DNA of 64,000 nucleotides from Acholeplasmataceae bacterium (GCA_021108415.1 JAIOQX010000006.1:365884-429883); one strand, 5' to 3'; positions 8,490 to 18,125 are shown, counted from the first letter of the stretch. The notes: generated by a model from the sequence alone, not told the origin. Made by a program: numbers and translations.

Positions 8490-8517
8490 AAATATAGTGT
8501 CTATTTTCTAAAGTTAA
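8452..8517 (+). pseudogene. Second Rhs core remnant
   Basis: In the frame starting at 8452 the DNA reads AYCGNNPVMHADPNIVSIF and then stops; a TAG lies in the same frame at 8428, so only the junction motif survives. The sequence AYCGNNPVM is a closer match to the usual Rhs core end than copy 1. It is a leftover from an earlier tip at this locus, with the cassette 7466-8388 inserted or recombined upstream of it. Confidence 0.65.
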
Positions 8518-8530
8518 ACTATAAGATTTA

Positions 8531-8570
8531 AAAACAGTCACAAAAATCTAATGATTTTTGTGACTGTTTT
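8531..8570. terminator. Bidirectional terminator
   Basis: An 18-base perfect inverted repeat (8531-8548 and 8553-8570) around a TAAT loop, with A and T runs at both ends. It ends the minus-strand glm-cit operon and would also stop rightward transcription from fumAB and the Rhs remnants. Confidence 0.9.
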
Positions 8571-8571
8571 T

Positions 8572-9840
8572 CTATTTAATTAGTATTTCTATTTTTTTGA
8601 TGAATTGATATACAATAAATAAATCCGCAGAGCCACCAAAACTTAAATTATGTTTTATACAGTATTTAGTGAATGTCTTAATATCTTCAATGTCATATGG
8701 ATCCACTTTAGTTATCATATTCTTTATTTGATTGTATTTTTCTATTGTCTGACATCTTTTAAGTAAAACAGTATCTTCAGCATTTATCATAAAAAACAAT
8801 AGAATTTGATGGTAATATTTAGAATCTTCATTATCAATATTTCTAAATTTTTCCAAGGCATTTACAATAGTAGGTAACCCATTAAAAACTTCACCTCTAA
8901 TGCCTTTAACGTCATGTTCTTTATAAGCTTTAATACCAGATGATATCATGTTTAATTTAAAGTCTTCTAATACATTTACAGACAACTCTCTTACTTGTGC
9001 TGATAAATAAGATAAAGGTTTATTATTTTTAACGATTTTACCTAGCGATAGAAGAACTATACCAAGTATGTAGATTAACCCTTTATACGTATTTACTTGA
9101 TTGGAATGTTTTAGCATATCTTGTTCAGCTTTTATTCCGATGATACGAGCTTCTTCAAATAAACTATCATTACCTTTTGATTTAAATCCAAGTTCAAATA
9201 TATCTAAAAAATATGGTATTAAAACATCAATTGATTCATACATCATGTCATAATTCATATCTTCATGAGAACCATTAGAAGTTGGAGTTACTAGACCAAA
9301 CTTATTTTCAAGATTTAATTCACTAAGCATAGTATCTTTTATAATAGAAGCTATATTAATTTTAAGATATTCTAATATGACTTTATCAATATGATTTAAC
9401 ACATCATCAAGTGAATGTCTATTGTTTCTCATGCAATCTATTGCACTATGATTACAAATCATACAACTTCTCAACTCCTGATTAAAATCAGTTCTTGAAA
9501 CTATTTCAGAATTAACATAAAAATCAAGATCGATTAGTCTTCCAAGTGGATGATTTGTTTCTATCTCAATGAGTTCTTTTTTTATATTCATAGGATAATC
9601 ACAGGAAATTGAATAAACATAATAAGGCCCATCAAAGCCTTTTTTAAGTGTTTTATAGTTTATATCAAATTTATGTATAATACTTTTATTTAGTTTCTCA
9701 ATAAGAAAGAAAGCGGAATATCTGTTTTTATCATTACCCGGTGTATTAGCTTTTAATACAATAAGATGTGGATAAGTATAAGATAATTTTTTAATTGTTT
9801 CATAGCGTTCTTCTCTGGCTTTTAAAATAGACTTACTCAT
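8572..9840 (-). CDS. citXG: CitX-CitG fusion: prosthetic-group synthase and transferase of the lyase acyl carrier protein
   Basis: Bifunctional enzyme for the 2'-(5''-triphosphoribosyl)-3'-dephospho-CoA cofactor. Residues 1 to about 165 match CitX (holo-ACP synthase): HPLGRLIDLDFY, then RSCMICNHSAIDCMRNNRH, the Cys-rich family signature. Residues from about 170 to 422 match CitG: TSNGSHEDMNYDMM, VNTYKGLIYILG, GVRGEVFNGLPT-like GIRGEVFNGLP, and the final FGGSADL. CitG makes the cofactor precursor from dephospho-CoA and ATP; CitX attaches it to a serine of CitD. Last gene of the minus-strand operon, overlapping citC by eight bases. Its presence implies the CitDEF complex is active and needs this cofactor. 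Confidence 0.92.
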   Translation of the reverse strand: MSKSILKAREERYETIKKLSYTYPHLIVLKANTPGNDKNRYSAFFLIEKLNKSIIHKFDINYKTLKKGFDGPYYVYSISCDYPMNIKKELIEIETNHPLGRLIDLDFYVNSEIVSRTDFNQELRSCMICNHSAIDCMRNNRHSLDDVLNHIDKVILEYLKINIASIIKDTMLSELNLENKFGLVTPTSNGSHEDMNYDMMYESIDVLIPYFLDIFELGFKSKGNDSLFEEARIIGIKAEQDMLKHSNQVNTYKGLIYILGIVLLSLGKIVKNNKPLSYLSAQVRELSVNVLEDFKLNMISSGIKAYKEHDVKGIRGEVFNGLPTIVNALEKFRNIDNEDSKYYHQILLFFMINAEDTVLLKRCQTIEKYNQIKNMITKVDPYDIEDIKTFTKYCIKHNLSFGGSADLFIVYQFIKKIEILIK

Positions 9841-10831
9841 TGAATAATGCTCTTCCTTTTTTAGACGTTAAAAATTTATAAGTAGCTTTAGGAACAACTT
9901 TTTTAAGCTCATCATATTTCTTTTGTTTTGCAAGTAATCTTACATAAGACGCACTAATGACATTATCTTTATATGTTTTTCTGTCTATCACTTTAAGTTG
10001 ATTGACAAGCAGTTCTATTAAGCTTTGATTATATTGATTGGTTAAAGGATCTAGAGGTTCTTGTCCAACATATCTGAAATCTATTTCAAAAATAGGCATA
10101 AAATATTTCTTAAAGATTGAAACATCAAGCTTCGTATAGACTTCCATGCTGTTCTGATCTTTTAGAAAGTAAGTCGGAAAAGTAGCTCTTGAAATCATAT
10201 AATCAGTTGAAGGATATATATAAACATTTTTTAAATGTTTGATTGTTTTTTTTAAGATATCAAGTCGTGTTTTATAATCAATAATTGATGCATCAGTATC
10301 AACTAAAAAGATGATTAAATCGCCTTTATGATTTGCTGCTGTTTCAATTAAATGTAGATGACCTAAAGTCATTGGATTTAGGTTCATAACGATACAATTT
10401 CTTATGCCCCTTTTTGAAGGTAGGTCCTGTTTCATTTGAGTCAGTGTTTCAGTGATGTTTTTTTCTTTGTTCTCATATAGAACAACATCGTTGGTTTCAA
10501 TGATTTGATTAAAATTAAAACTACTAAATATCTTTTTATTTTCTGGTTTCGTAAACAAAAAATAATGATCGATTTGTTTTGCTTCCATATCAAAGAGTAT
10601 ATATGACAATATTTTTGAACTTAAATTTTTAGAAGTGTAATTTGGATCTACTGCAATCATCTTAATGACATTGTGATCAATAGAACCAGTAGCAACTAAT
10701 TTTTGCTTGTCATATAAACCTATTGTCTTTGTGACATTAGGTTCATAGTTTAAATGATTTACTTTTAGGAGTTCTTTTACCTCATCTATTTCTTCTGGTA
10801 ATAAAACATCTTTAAAAATATAATTTGTCAT
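9833..10831 (-). CDS. citC: [Citrate (pro-3S)-lyase] ligase family (lyase ACP acetylation)
   Basis: Acetylates the thiol of the CitD prosthetic group with acetate and ATP, activating the lyase. An N-terminal GNAT-like domain (about 1-120) is followed by a nucleotidyltransferase domain with the MNLNPMTLGHLHLIE motif (TxGH-type ATP site). Both are in the CitC order. An ATG at 10849 would overlap citF and has no ribosome site. I prefer the ATG at 10831 (332 aa), which lies 12 bases after GAGG at the citF end, though that spacing is long. In the present cluster the target is probably citramalate lyase, whose acetyl-carrier works in the same way. Confidence 0.9.
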   Translation of the reverse strand: MTNYIFKDVLLPEEIDEVKELLKVNHLNYEPNVTKTIGLYDKQKLVATGSIDHNVIKMIAVDPNYTSKNLSSKILSYILFDMEAKQIDHYFLFTKPENKKIFSSFNFNQIIETNDVVLYENKEKNITETLTQMKQDLPSKRGIRNCIVMNLNPMTLGHLHLIETAANHKGDLIIFLVDTDASIIDYKTRLDILKKTIKHLKNVYIYPSTDYMISRATFPTYFLKDQNSMEVYTKLDVSIFKKYFMPIFEIDFRYVGQEPLDPLTNQYNQSLIELLVNQLKVIDRKTYKDNVISASYVRLLAKQKKYDELKKVVPKATYKFLTSKKGRALFNE

Positions 10832-10838
10832 TAAGTAT

Positions 10839-12350
10839 CTATACCTCATAAATTGAATCTAAAATAGATCCATCTCTATATCTTACAAGTCCAATGACTC
10901 TATCTTTATGTTTAAATGTATTAGGTTCTCCAGCAATTTCGATTGCTTTTTGATAAAGTTCATCAATGGTTAATATTTTAAGTGAAGAGTTTTTAAGTTT
11001 AGACAGTAAATCAACTCTTTTTGGATTGATTGCAATCCCTCGCTCTGTTACGATCACATCTATGCTGTCTCCTGGTGTGGAGATGACTTGTATTTCTTTT
11101 CTAATAGAAGGAATTCTTGATTTAACTAAATTAGTTGTAATAATTGTTAGTTTTGACCCATATGCTGTATCACTATGACCACCACTACCACCAATGAGTT
11201 GATGAGTTGAAGTCGTCGTCACATTCACATTAAAATCAAGATCAATTTCAGTTGCACCTAAAACGACAACGTCAAGATTGTTAACAACTGCATCTTTATA
11301 GTAAGGATTTGCATATTGTCTGGCATCCATAAGGATATGATTTTTATTGATTTTATACGAGTTAACCGCAGTTAAGTCAAAAGATTGTACATCATATAAT
11401 TTATCAAATAACTTACAATTAAGCATATCAACTAAACTAGAAGTAATACCACCACTTGCAAATGAACCTTTTATATGATGTTTTGTCATTTCGTTTTTTA
11501 AATAAGCTGCAACTGCGATACTAGTAGTACCTGCCCCAGTTTGGAAACTCATTTGGTTTTTAATATAACCTAGCGCATTTATTAGTTTGACAGTATCTCG
11601 TGCAATTTTTAATTGCACAGGATCTTTGGTCATAGATGTTGTTCCAGATTCTATACCACTAGATAAGCCGATTTGGTCAATTTTAATCAAATAATCAATA
11701 TATTTTTGATCAATATCGTTTTGAGATAACTGATCTAAAATTGTATCTGTAACAACGACTTTATGTTTTGCATAATATAAATCAGGGTATATATAACCTA
11801 GGGGACCACAAGGGTTTTTTCCATCAATGCCATTTGCATTGCCTTTTATATCTGCAGCACTTGCAGCAATAAATGCGACATCAATAGCGATTTCACCAGT
11901 TTCAATAGCTCTTGCTCTACCTCCATGGGTATCCATAATTAAAAGATCTTTTAAGTATCCATGACTAATTGCATCAGCAACTTTTCCATTTACGTAGTTT
12001 GTATAAATAGAAGTCACATTTTGATTCTTCATTAAATCTACTAATGGCTCATGAATTGGAAATATAGAACTTGGAGCTAAAGTCATATTTTTTAAATCTC
12101 TATTTTTGATTTCTTCTAAAACCATGTTTAAAAGCAAATCACCATTTCTATAATGATGGTGAAAAGAAAGTGTCATTCCTGATTTAATATTTAGCTCATC
12201 AAATAAAAGCGATATAGAGTCAAGTCTCTTGCAAGTTGACTTTGGTATCACTTTATTGATTGGTTGATAAGATTTGGTTTTGAAATGATCGTCAGAGATA
12301 AAAGGATTATATCCATCAGGAATCATTTTTCCTATACTATTTTTAATCAC
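10839..12350 (-). CDS. citF: Citrate/citramalate lyase alpha subunit (acyl-ACP transferase)
   Basis: The alpha chain exchanges the acetyl group on the carrier protein for the substrate (citrate in citrate lyase, citramalate in citramalate lyase), a CoA-transferase-type reaction. The 503-residue protein shows the CitF opening IGKMIPDGYNPF, the FHHHYRNGD segment and the ISTPGDSIDVIVTERGIAINPKR block of this CoA-transferase superfamily; length is normal. It lies four bases after citE. No citrate transporter or oxaloacetate decarboxylase is nearby, while all genes for making citramalate are, so citramalate is the more likely substrate. Confidence 0.93.
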   Translation of the reverse strand: MIKNSIGKMIPDGYNPFISDDHFKTKSYQPINKVIPKSTCKRLDSISLLFDELNIKSGMTLSFHHHYRNGDLLLNMVLEEIKNRDLKNMTLAPSSIFPIHEPLVDLMKNQNVTSIYTNYVNGKVADAISHGYLKDLLIMDTHGGRARAIETGEIAIDVAFIAASAADIKGNANGIDGKNPCGPLGYIYPDLYYAKHKVVVTDTILDQLSQNDIDQKYIDYLIKIDQIGLSSGIESGTTSMTKDPVQLKIARDTVKLINALGYIKNQMSFQTGAGTTSIAVAAYLKNEMTKHHIKGSFASGGITSSLVDMLNCKLFDKLYDVQSFDLTAVNSYKINKNHILMDARQYANPYYKDAVVNNLDVVVLGATEIDLDFNVNVTTTSTHQLIGGSGGHSDTAYGSKLTIITTNLVKSRIPSIRKEIQVISTPGDSIDVIVTERGIAINPKRVDLLSKLKNSSLKILTIDELYQKAIEIAGEPNTFKHKDRVIGLVRYRDGSILDSIYEV

Positions 12351-12354
12351 TTAA

Positions 12355-13182
12355 TCATTCCTTAGTTTTTTCTAAAATATTTAATGCTCTTTTAATTATA
12401 GGTTGGTCAATCATTTTTCCATCAACAGAAAAAGCACCTAATCCATCATGATCAGCCTTTTCTTTAGCTAGAAGTATCTTTTTTGCATAATTGATTTCAT
12501 CAATTGAGGGTAGAAATGATGTATTTACTATATCAATCTGATTTGGATGGATACAAGCTTTACCGCTCATCCCTAATGATTTTGCATATAATGTATCTTG
12601 TTTTAAACCATCTAAATCATTTGTGTCTACAAAAGGTGTATCAATTGCATCTATTTGAAATGATTTAGCTGCATAGATAACCATGTTTCTTGCAAATTCT
12701 ATTTCATGAGCCTCTAATGTTCTAACTACACCAAGATAGGTAGCTAGGTCTTCAGCACCTAATAATAAGCCATTGACTCTTTTTTGTTTAGCGATATCAA
12801 ATGCATTTAATACTGACTCTGGAGTCTCTATTAATGCGATGATTCCAATTTTTTTGTTTAATTTATGTTTCTTTTCTAATACAGTTAACTTTTGTTCTAG
12901 TAGAAGAAGTGTTTTTTGATCAGCTTTTGGCAATAAAATCGTATCAATTCTTTCATTAATAATCTCATTTAAATCATTGACCTCATTAATTCTTACGATG
13001 ACTTCAATGTTACTTAACTTAAATTTATTTAAAAAAGAGTTAAGTAAATCTTTTGCAGCATCTTTTTCAGTTAAATGAACGCCATCTTCCAAATCAAAAA
13101 TAACTGCGTCTGCTTCAAAGACGTCAGCATTTTGTAACATTGCTGGATGATTGGCTGGAATAAATAATAAACTTTTACGCAT
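12355..13182 (-). CDS. citE: Citrate/citramalate lyase beta subunit
   Basis: Cleaves the substrate-ACP thioester: citryl to oxaloacetate, or citramalyl to pyruvate, leaving acetyl-ACP. The 275-residue TIM-barrel protein has the family motifs RKSLLFIPANHP, DAVIFDLEDGV (metal-binding region), IIALIETPESV and GKACIHPNQIDIVN. It starts with an ATG inside the end of citD (8-base overlap), so the gamma and beta chains are coupled. The product cannot be decided from sequence. With glutamate mutase, methylaspartate lyase and a mesaconase-type hydratase on the same stretch, pyruvate is expected. Confidence 0.93.
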   Translation of the reverse strand: MRKSLLFIPANHPAMLQNADVFEADAVIFDLEDGVHLTEKDAAKDLLNSFLNKFKLSNIEVIVRINEVNDLNEIINERIDTILLPKADQKTLLLLEQKLTVLEKKHKLNKKIGIIALIETPESVLNAFDIAKQKRVNGLLLGAEDLATYLGVVRTLEAHEIEFARNMVIYAAKSFQIDAIDTPFVDTNDLDGLKQDTLYAKSLGMSGKACIHPNQIDIVNTSFLPSIDEINYAKKILLAKEKADHDGLGAFSVDGKMIDQPIIKRALNILEKTKE

Positions 13183-13438
13183 GATAGACTCCTAACCGCT
13201 TGCAAGCTGTTTTAATCCTAGCAATGACAGTATAATCAAGTGCGCCTTTATCTTTGATATAAAGGTGTATTTGATTGATATCCATTTCTTTTAGAGTTTG
13301 TCTTGCGACAAGATCTATTTGTGCACCAAATTGTTCAAATACGACACTTTCGATTTCAATTTTTAAAGTATCTGATTTTTTTACAGTGACGATGCAATCA
13401 TTAGATTCAAATGTTCCTGCAGTTGCAAATGTTTTCAA
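13175..13438 (-). CDS. citD: Citrate/citramalate lyase acyl carrier protein (gamma)
   Basis: A small (87 aa) carrier protein that holds the phosphoribosyl-dephospho-CoA arm. The segment AGTFESNDCIV near the N-terminus matches the CitD site, where a serine (here Ser in ESND, about residue 12) receives the cofactor from CitX. The rest follows the family to the C-terminal ARIKTACKRLGV. It lies ten bases after the methylaspartate lyase gene and overlaps citE, in the order mal-citD-citE-citF-citC-citXG. Confidence 0.92.
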   Translation of the reverse strand: MKTFATAGTFESNDCIVTVKKSDTLKIEIESVVFEQFGAQIDLVARQTLKEMDINQIHLYIKDKGALDYTVIARIKTACKRLGVYHA

Positions 13439-13448
13439 AAAACATCAC

Positions 13449-14693
13449 CTATCTTTTCATCTTAGAAAGTTCAATCGTTCTTTCCATTTCATTTTTAACA
13501 ATCATATAACCGCTATCTACATCCATGCCTGGTTTTGCTAAGCATAAATCTGCACCAGCACCAATTGCGACATGTGTAGTTGCTATAGCTGATAGATTAG
13601 TTTCATTACAAGTTCCACCACAATATGCACCAATCCCTTTTTGTTTACAATAAAGGATTGCTTCAGCGATATGTTGCAGTCCACCTAAATCAGGTGTTTT
13701 AATTTGCAAGATATGACCTGCTTTATGATCTGCAAAGTATTTTATATCATCTAAATTGTTACACCATTCGTCTGCAACAATTTCTACGTTAATTTTTTCT
13801 TGATCTAAAAGAGCTGTCAATTTTTGTAGCATTAACATGGTGTCTTCTCTATTGCCTTGATCAAAAGGACCTTCTAATCTAAGTTTAAAAGGAGAAGCAG
13901 CTTCTTCTAAATCTCTACAGTATGAAACAATTTTATCCATATCATCTTTAAATGCTATACCAATAGTTCCGTAAACATCTATATGAAGAATAGGATTATA
14001 ATCATCTCTTAGTCTTTGTGATAAAATTCTGTTTTTTAACCACAAGATATAGGTAATCAGTTTTTCACCTTGCATGCCTAATTTTTCTTTTACATTATTA
14101 ATTAATGCATGAGGTAGAGATTCTACCTCTTTTAGTATCATTTTATCAACGTTTGTATATCTGTCATCACCTGTTTGTGCAAACATAGGAATAGATTTTA
14201 AAATCTTTAAAGAGGGATTGTATTCATCTCTTATGACTTCAGCCATGGATTTCTTTTCTTTTAGAGAAATGGCAGACAATATTGCTTGTGATAAACCATA
14301 TCTTATGGCAGTGTGAAGACGTTTACCATCATTTTTAATATGATCAACAAACTCCATAGTTTCTTTAAAAGTAGTGAGTTCTAATCCAACAAGCAAAGGT
14401 TTAACTTGAGTCTCTAAGATGGGTATATAATGCTTTGCAAGAAATAATGGATCTCTACCACCTGCTCCAGAATATTGAACTGCAGCACAATCTCCAACCG
14501 CTACATCCATATTATCTAAAATGAGTTGAATAGACACAGCTTCTCCAGGAACTCTTACTTTTTCAAAGCCTTCAGTTTGAGGTTCTCCTATATATAAAAA
14601 CCCATCATGAACTGCATCATTTTTAATTGCTTTTTGATCATCGAAATAAAAACCTGTGTATGATTTTGTAAATAATACGTTTTTAATTTTCAT
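13449..14693 (-). CDS. mal: Methylaspartate ammonia-lyase
   Basis: Removes ammonia from (2S,3S)-3-methylaspartate to give mesaconate, the second step of glutamate fermentation by the methylaspartate route. The 414-residue enolase-superfamily protein has [20 protein letters not shown] at its start, the metal ligands region IVADEWCNN and the catalytic lysine region [16 protein letters not shown] five codons upstream (14708) has a GGAAG site and would give 419 aa. The ATG at 14693 matches the usual MKI start and length, so both are possible. It overlaps glmE by 11 bases or more. Confidence 0.96.
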   Translation of the reverse strand: MKIKNVLFTKSYTGFYFDDQKAIKNDAVHDGFLYIGEPQTEGFEKVRVPGEAVSIQLILDNMDVAVGDCAAVQYSGAGGRDPLFLAKHYIPILETQVKPLLVGLELTTFKETMEFVDHIKNDGKRLHTAIRYGLSQAILSAISLKEKKSMAEVIRDEYNPSLKILKSIPMFAQTGDDRYTNVDKMILKEVESLPHALINNVKEKLGMQGEKLITYILWLKNRILSQRLRDDYNPILHIDVYGTIGIAFKDDMDKIVSYCRDLEEAASPFKLRLEGPFDQGNREDTMLMLQKLTALLDQEKINVEIVADEWCNNLDDIKYFADHKAGHILQIKTPDLGGLQHIAEAILYCKQKGIGAYCGGTCNETNLSAIATTHVAIGAGADLCLAKPGMDVDSGYMIVKNEMERTIELSKMKR

Positions 14694-16146
14694 CTGCTTT
14701 TCTACCAATTAAACTTCCATCACTTACTGCATATACATCATCAACAGTCATTTGGAAATCTAATGCTCTATTTTCTTTTAAAGCCCTCTCTTTTAATTTA
14801 TCTTTATGAAAGTTTTTAATTTCTTCAGACATACCTAGATGTCCAAATTCTAATATTCTTATACAACCCTCGTTATCTCTTGCAGGAAGCACCAAACCCA
14901 TAGTTTGTTTGCTTGGTGCAAAAGGTACATCAATAACACCATATTCAAATGCTTTAATGACACCAACTGCAACATCACCTAAACCAAGATCAATCACTTT
15001 ATCCATGAGACATGTGACTTCTTTTCTAATCATATTTTTTTCGAGTGTTAGTTTCTCTGAATCAGGAAAAGCTTGATCTTTTAATAGATTAACAACCATC
15101 TTAGATGCTTTGATACCAACAGCATTCATTTCTTTAGTTGGAACACCAATAGATTCAACGGGTGTTTTTGTAATCATTTTAGTTGCTTTTGATAAAGCTG
15201 CAACCGTAGATGCCATTGCGATTAATCCAGTTGCTTTTGCTTCATCTTTTGGAAATCCTCCCATCCATTGATGGAAGACAGTAGTAACATGCATATGTTT
15301 ATGACCAAAGGTGAATAAATAGTATTCTGTCAATTCTTTTAACATTTGAATAGCTGCGACATCTTGAACGACATTACCACACTGACCATATCCTACAGTG
15401 ATATGTTTAACGCCTTGAGTAGCAGCTAAGATACTTTCAATAATACCTATTGTAATTGCAATCGAAGGGGGAACAAGTGTTCCAGTTAATGGTCCAAAGG
15501 GTTCTCTATTGATATGAATTCCACGATCTTCATAATAGCCAACTAAGCGATCACAATATTGCCAATAATAAATAGAATCAGCTAATGATATATTTTTAGC
15601 ATATGGAATATTATAAGATATCCCACCACCTTCATTAGATGTCCACCCTGCTGCATGAATGATTTCAGATAATAATCTTGCATCTGGTGTTCCATGTCTT
15701 GCTTGTAATGGAACATTAACTGCATCAAGTACTTTCTTACAACCTTCAACGCCATGATTAACAGCAGGAAATCCATTTAATAGCGATCGATTTTCCCTAA
15801 GACTGATTTCAATGCCTTCCTCAGCTTCTTGATATCTATTGTGTCTTGTATAAGAATCAATTGTAGAAGGCAAAAAATCAGCACCTGCTTGTTCTAAATG
15901 TTTCATTAACTCGATATGACCATCAAGTGTTGCAACACCAGCTCTTGGTTGAATATATGTTCTTTTTTCTTTGTCTGCTTGAAGTAATTTTAATGCAAAG
16001 TTCTTATGATCAGGAACTGCTTTTAATGTTTTAATCGCAACATCTAAATCTAATAGAGCAGAAGAACCTGTTGGCCAAGACGCAAGTACTTCTTTTCTGA
16101 CTTCTAAGAATTTTTCTTCAGACCATTTTTTATTTCTTACTTTCAT
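14683..16146 (-). CDS. glmE: Glutamate mutase epsilon subunit
   Basis: Catalytic subunit of the adenosylcobalamin-dependent mutase that converts L-glutamate to (2S,3S)-3-methylaspartate by carbon-skeleton rearrangement. The protein (487 aa) matches the family in length and in blocks such as [41 protein letters not shown] and [12 protein letters not shown]. It works with GlmS, which carries the cobalamin. It starts nine bases after glmL ends and overlaps the methylaspartate lyase gene. Confidence 0.97.
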   Translation of the reverse strand: MKVRNKKWSEEKFLEVRKEVLASWPTGSSALLDLDVAIKTLKAVPDHKNFALKLLQADKEKRTYIQPRAGVATLDGHIELMKHLEQAGADFLPSTIDSYTRHNRYQEAEEGIEISLRENRSLLNGFPAVNHGVEGCKKVLDAVNVPLQARHGTPDARLLSEIIHAAGWTSNEGGGISYNIPYAKNISLADSIYYWQYCDRLVGYYEDRGIHINREPFGPLTGTLVPPSIAITIGIIESILAATQGVKHITVGYGQCGNVVQDVAAIQMLKELTEYYLFTFGHKHMHVTTVFHQWMGGFPKDEAKATGLIAMASTVAALSKATKMITKTPVESIGVPTKEMNAVGIKASKMVVNLLKDQAFPDSEKLTLEKNMIRKEVTCLMDKVIDLGLGDVAVGVIKAFEYGVIDVPFAPSKQTMGLVLPARDNEGCIRILEFGHLGMSEEIKNFHKDKLKERALKENRALDFQMTVDDVYAVSDGSLIGRKADEN

Positions 16147-16155
16147 GATTAGCTC

Positions 16156-17538
16156 CTATAGTTTTATCATATATTTTTTCATGATGCGAAGTGCGATTTC
16201 TGGATAATCCATAGACAATAAGCCCATTGCAGATAATACATAAGTTTTATCTAACAAATACTCAGGGTCTTTGGGTCTTAATTCCATAGGCTTGCTTGGG
16301 TGTTTGATCCCATTTTTTAATATAGCTTTTGGATCTTTAGAACTGATGACCACACCACCGGTTCCAATAAAATATTGAGTCTGAGTTAAATCTTTGCCTA
16401 CTTGATAATACATAATACCCATAGGTGTATATACACCTTTTAAAGTTCCAACATGTCTTGTGGTTGCAATATCTATGCATTTACCAGCAAAGATATCATC
16501 TGCAACATAATCAGCATCTGTCGAAGAAATGAATTCTATATCATCATGTCTCTTATTTGCTTCATAGACGATATCAACATCTAATCCTTTAAAATGACTA
16601 ATTTCAGAAGCGCTAAATGTTTCTAAAATACCAAGAGATGAATATCTCATCCCTAAATCACCTTCAACAGTTCTTTTTGCGTAAGGTTCTTCAAGGCCAG
16701 ATAAGATTGCATTCATTTGGGTAGGTAGACCAGAGGACATCGAATAGATGTCAGTGGTTGCACCACCCACATCAGCAAGCATCAAATCTCCTAAACCAGG
16801 CTCATCACCAAAACCTTGAGATAAAAGTTCAGCTGCCATTAATACAGCATTTGGTGTAGGAAGAACAACTTCATCAACAAGTTTTTCAACTTTTTTGATT
16901 CCTTTTGCTTCAATAATATTTTTCACAAATATATCTTTGATTTTATCTTTTGCGCTTGTTATGTTTAAGACATTAAGTCTAGGCATTACATTTTCGCAAA
17001 TATAAAACTCCTTATTAGCCTTTGATAAAATGTCTTCAATTTCATCAGTAGCATCCTTATTACCCGCAAAAACAATCGGAGCTTTTATATCCGATTTTGC
17101 AAGCTGTTTTGCGTTATGAATGACACATTCTGTATTGCCTCCGTTTGCACCCCCGGCTAATAAGATGATATCAATGTTTTTCTCTTTTATTTGATCAACT
17201 TCAAAATGATTAATTCGATGCGATAAGACAAGATCTACTTTTGCACCTGCACCTAAACATACACGGCGCGCTGCTTCAGTTGTTAATTCTTCAACTAGAC
17301 CAATAGCTACCATCTTTAGTCCACCAGCAGCAGAAGAACAAGCAGTAATCTTATCGAATTTAATGTCATGTCCAATTTTTTCAAAAAGTCTGTCGAGTGC
17401 TTTTTGGTAGCCTAAAATAATGTTTTTCTCAACAGTTGTTATTGCTTTTGCAGTTGCTATAATTTCTTCTTTTTCTAAATCAACAGCGGTTAATTTGGTA
17501 AAAGTTGAACCAAAATCAACAAGCAAATATGTTTTCAT
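16156..17538 (-). CDS. glmL: Glutamate mutase reactivation ATPase GlmL
   Basis: A 460-residue ASKHA-type ATPase, the MutL/GlmL protein always encoded between the two mutase subunits. The N-terminus LLVDFGSTFTKLTAVD is the phosphate-1 loop and LLAGGANGG is another nucleotide-binding turn. The likely job is chaperoning or reactivating the B12 enzyme by exchanging inactivated cofactor, known from its relatives rather than shown here. The start ATG overlaps the glmS stop (TAATG). Confidence 0.94.
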   Translation of the reverse strand: MKTYLLVDFGSTFTKLTAVDLEKEEIIATAKAITTVEKNIILGYQKALDRLFEKIGHDIKFDKITACSSAAGGLKMVAIGLVEELTTEAARRVCLGAGAKVDLVLSHRINHFEVDQIKEKNIDIILLAGGANGGNTECVIHNAKQLAKSDIKAPIVFAGNKDATDEIEDILSKANKEFYICENVMPRLNVLNITSAKDKIKDIFVKNIIEAKGIKKVEKLVDEVVLPTPNAVLMAAELLSQGFGDEPGLGDLMLADVGGATTDIYSMSSGLPTQMNAILSGLEEPYAKRTVEGDLGMRYSSLGILETFSASEISHFKGLDVDIVYEANKRHDDIEFISSTDADYVADDIFAGKCIDIATTRHVGTLKGVYTPMGIMYYQVGKDLTQTQYFIGTGGVVISSKDPKAILKNGIKHPSKPMELRPKDPEYLLDKTYVLSAMGLLSMDYPEIALRIMKKYMIKL

Positions 17539-17945
17539 TAATTGCCCCCTATGTCCTGTCTTATGGTTTGAATAACATCTTCTATCTTTATCCCAGGAGG
17601 GTAGACCCTATTAAAGCCCATTTCTTTAAATCTTTTTTCAACTTCTGTGAAATCCTGTTTGCCGACAACTATATTGCCTCCAACATATAGCAATATATCA
17701 TCTAGTCCAGATTCTTCACATTTGTCACGCATGCCTCTACAATCTAGCTCACCATGACCGTATAGAGAAGATACCAAAATTAAAGAAGCCGATGTCTCTA
17801 TAGCTGCGTTAATAAAATCTTCTTGAGATGATAATACACCAACATTGACGACATTATAGCCTTCTTTTGTTAATGTAAACTCAATGATCTTATTGCCTAC
17901 AGCATGAACATCAGCTCCAATGACGCCGATTACGATAGTTTTCAT
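17538..17945 (-). CDS. glmS: Glutamate mutase sigma (B12-binding) subunit
   Basis: Small cobalamin-binding subunit, 135 aa. DVHAVG at residues 12-17 is the DxHxxG motif in which the histidine replaces dimethylbenzimidazole on cobalt. Downstream [13 protein letters not shown] and the [11 protein letters not shown] loop are also conserved in GlmS/MutS. First gene of the nine-gene operon glmS-glmL-glmE-mal-citD-citE-citF-citC-citXG. A strong CGGAGGAAAAC site precedes the ATG. Confidence 0.97.
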   Translation of the reverse strand: MKTIVIGVIGADVHAVGNKIIEFTLTKEGYNVVNVGVLSSQEDFINAAIETSASLILVSSLYGHGELDCRGMRDKCEESGLDDILLYVGGNIVVGKQDFTEVEKRFKEMGFNRVYPPGIKIEDVIQTIRQDIGGN

Positions 17946-17977
17946 GTTTTCCTCCGGTATTTTTATACGAGAATATA

Positions 17978-17992
17978 CGTTATAATATAAAA
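17978..17992. promoter_or_regulatory. cre-like box upstream of glmS
   Basis: On the minus strand the DNA reads ATGTAAGCGTTTTTA, matching WTGNAARCGNWWWCW except for the C near the end. Its first nine bases (ATGTAAGCG) are identical to those of the box upstream of hutH. It overlaps the AT-rich region that should hold the -10 of the glm operon, a repressing position. Boundaries may be off by a base or two. Confidence 0.5.
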
Positions 17993-18125
17993 ACGCTTAC
18001 ATACACTTGTATTCTAAATCATTTTGGCTCAAAAAACAACAGTAAAACAGCCTTTTTCCAACTTTTTTAGTCATATATATAAATATCTATGTTTACTTTA
18101 GTAAAAGACATCAAATTTAAGAAAA

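Noticed and set aside
8572..13438. A true citrate fermentation cluster
   Set aside because: No citrate carrier, oxaloacetate decarboxylase or CitAB regulator nearby, while the citramalate-forming enzymes are in the same operon.
17946..18125. Possible cobalamin riboswitch before the B12-dependent glutamate mutase operon
   Set aside because: The gap is too short once promoter, cre box and terminator are placed, and no conserved B12-box-like sequence is visible.
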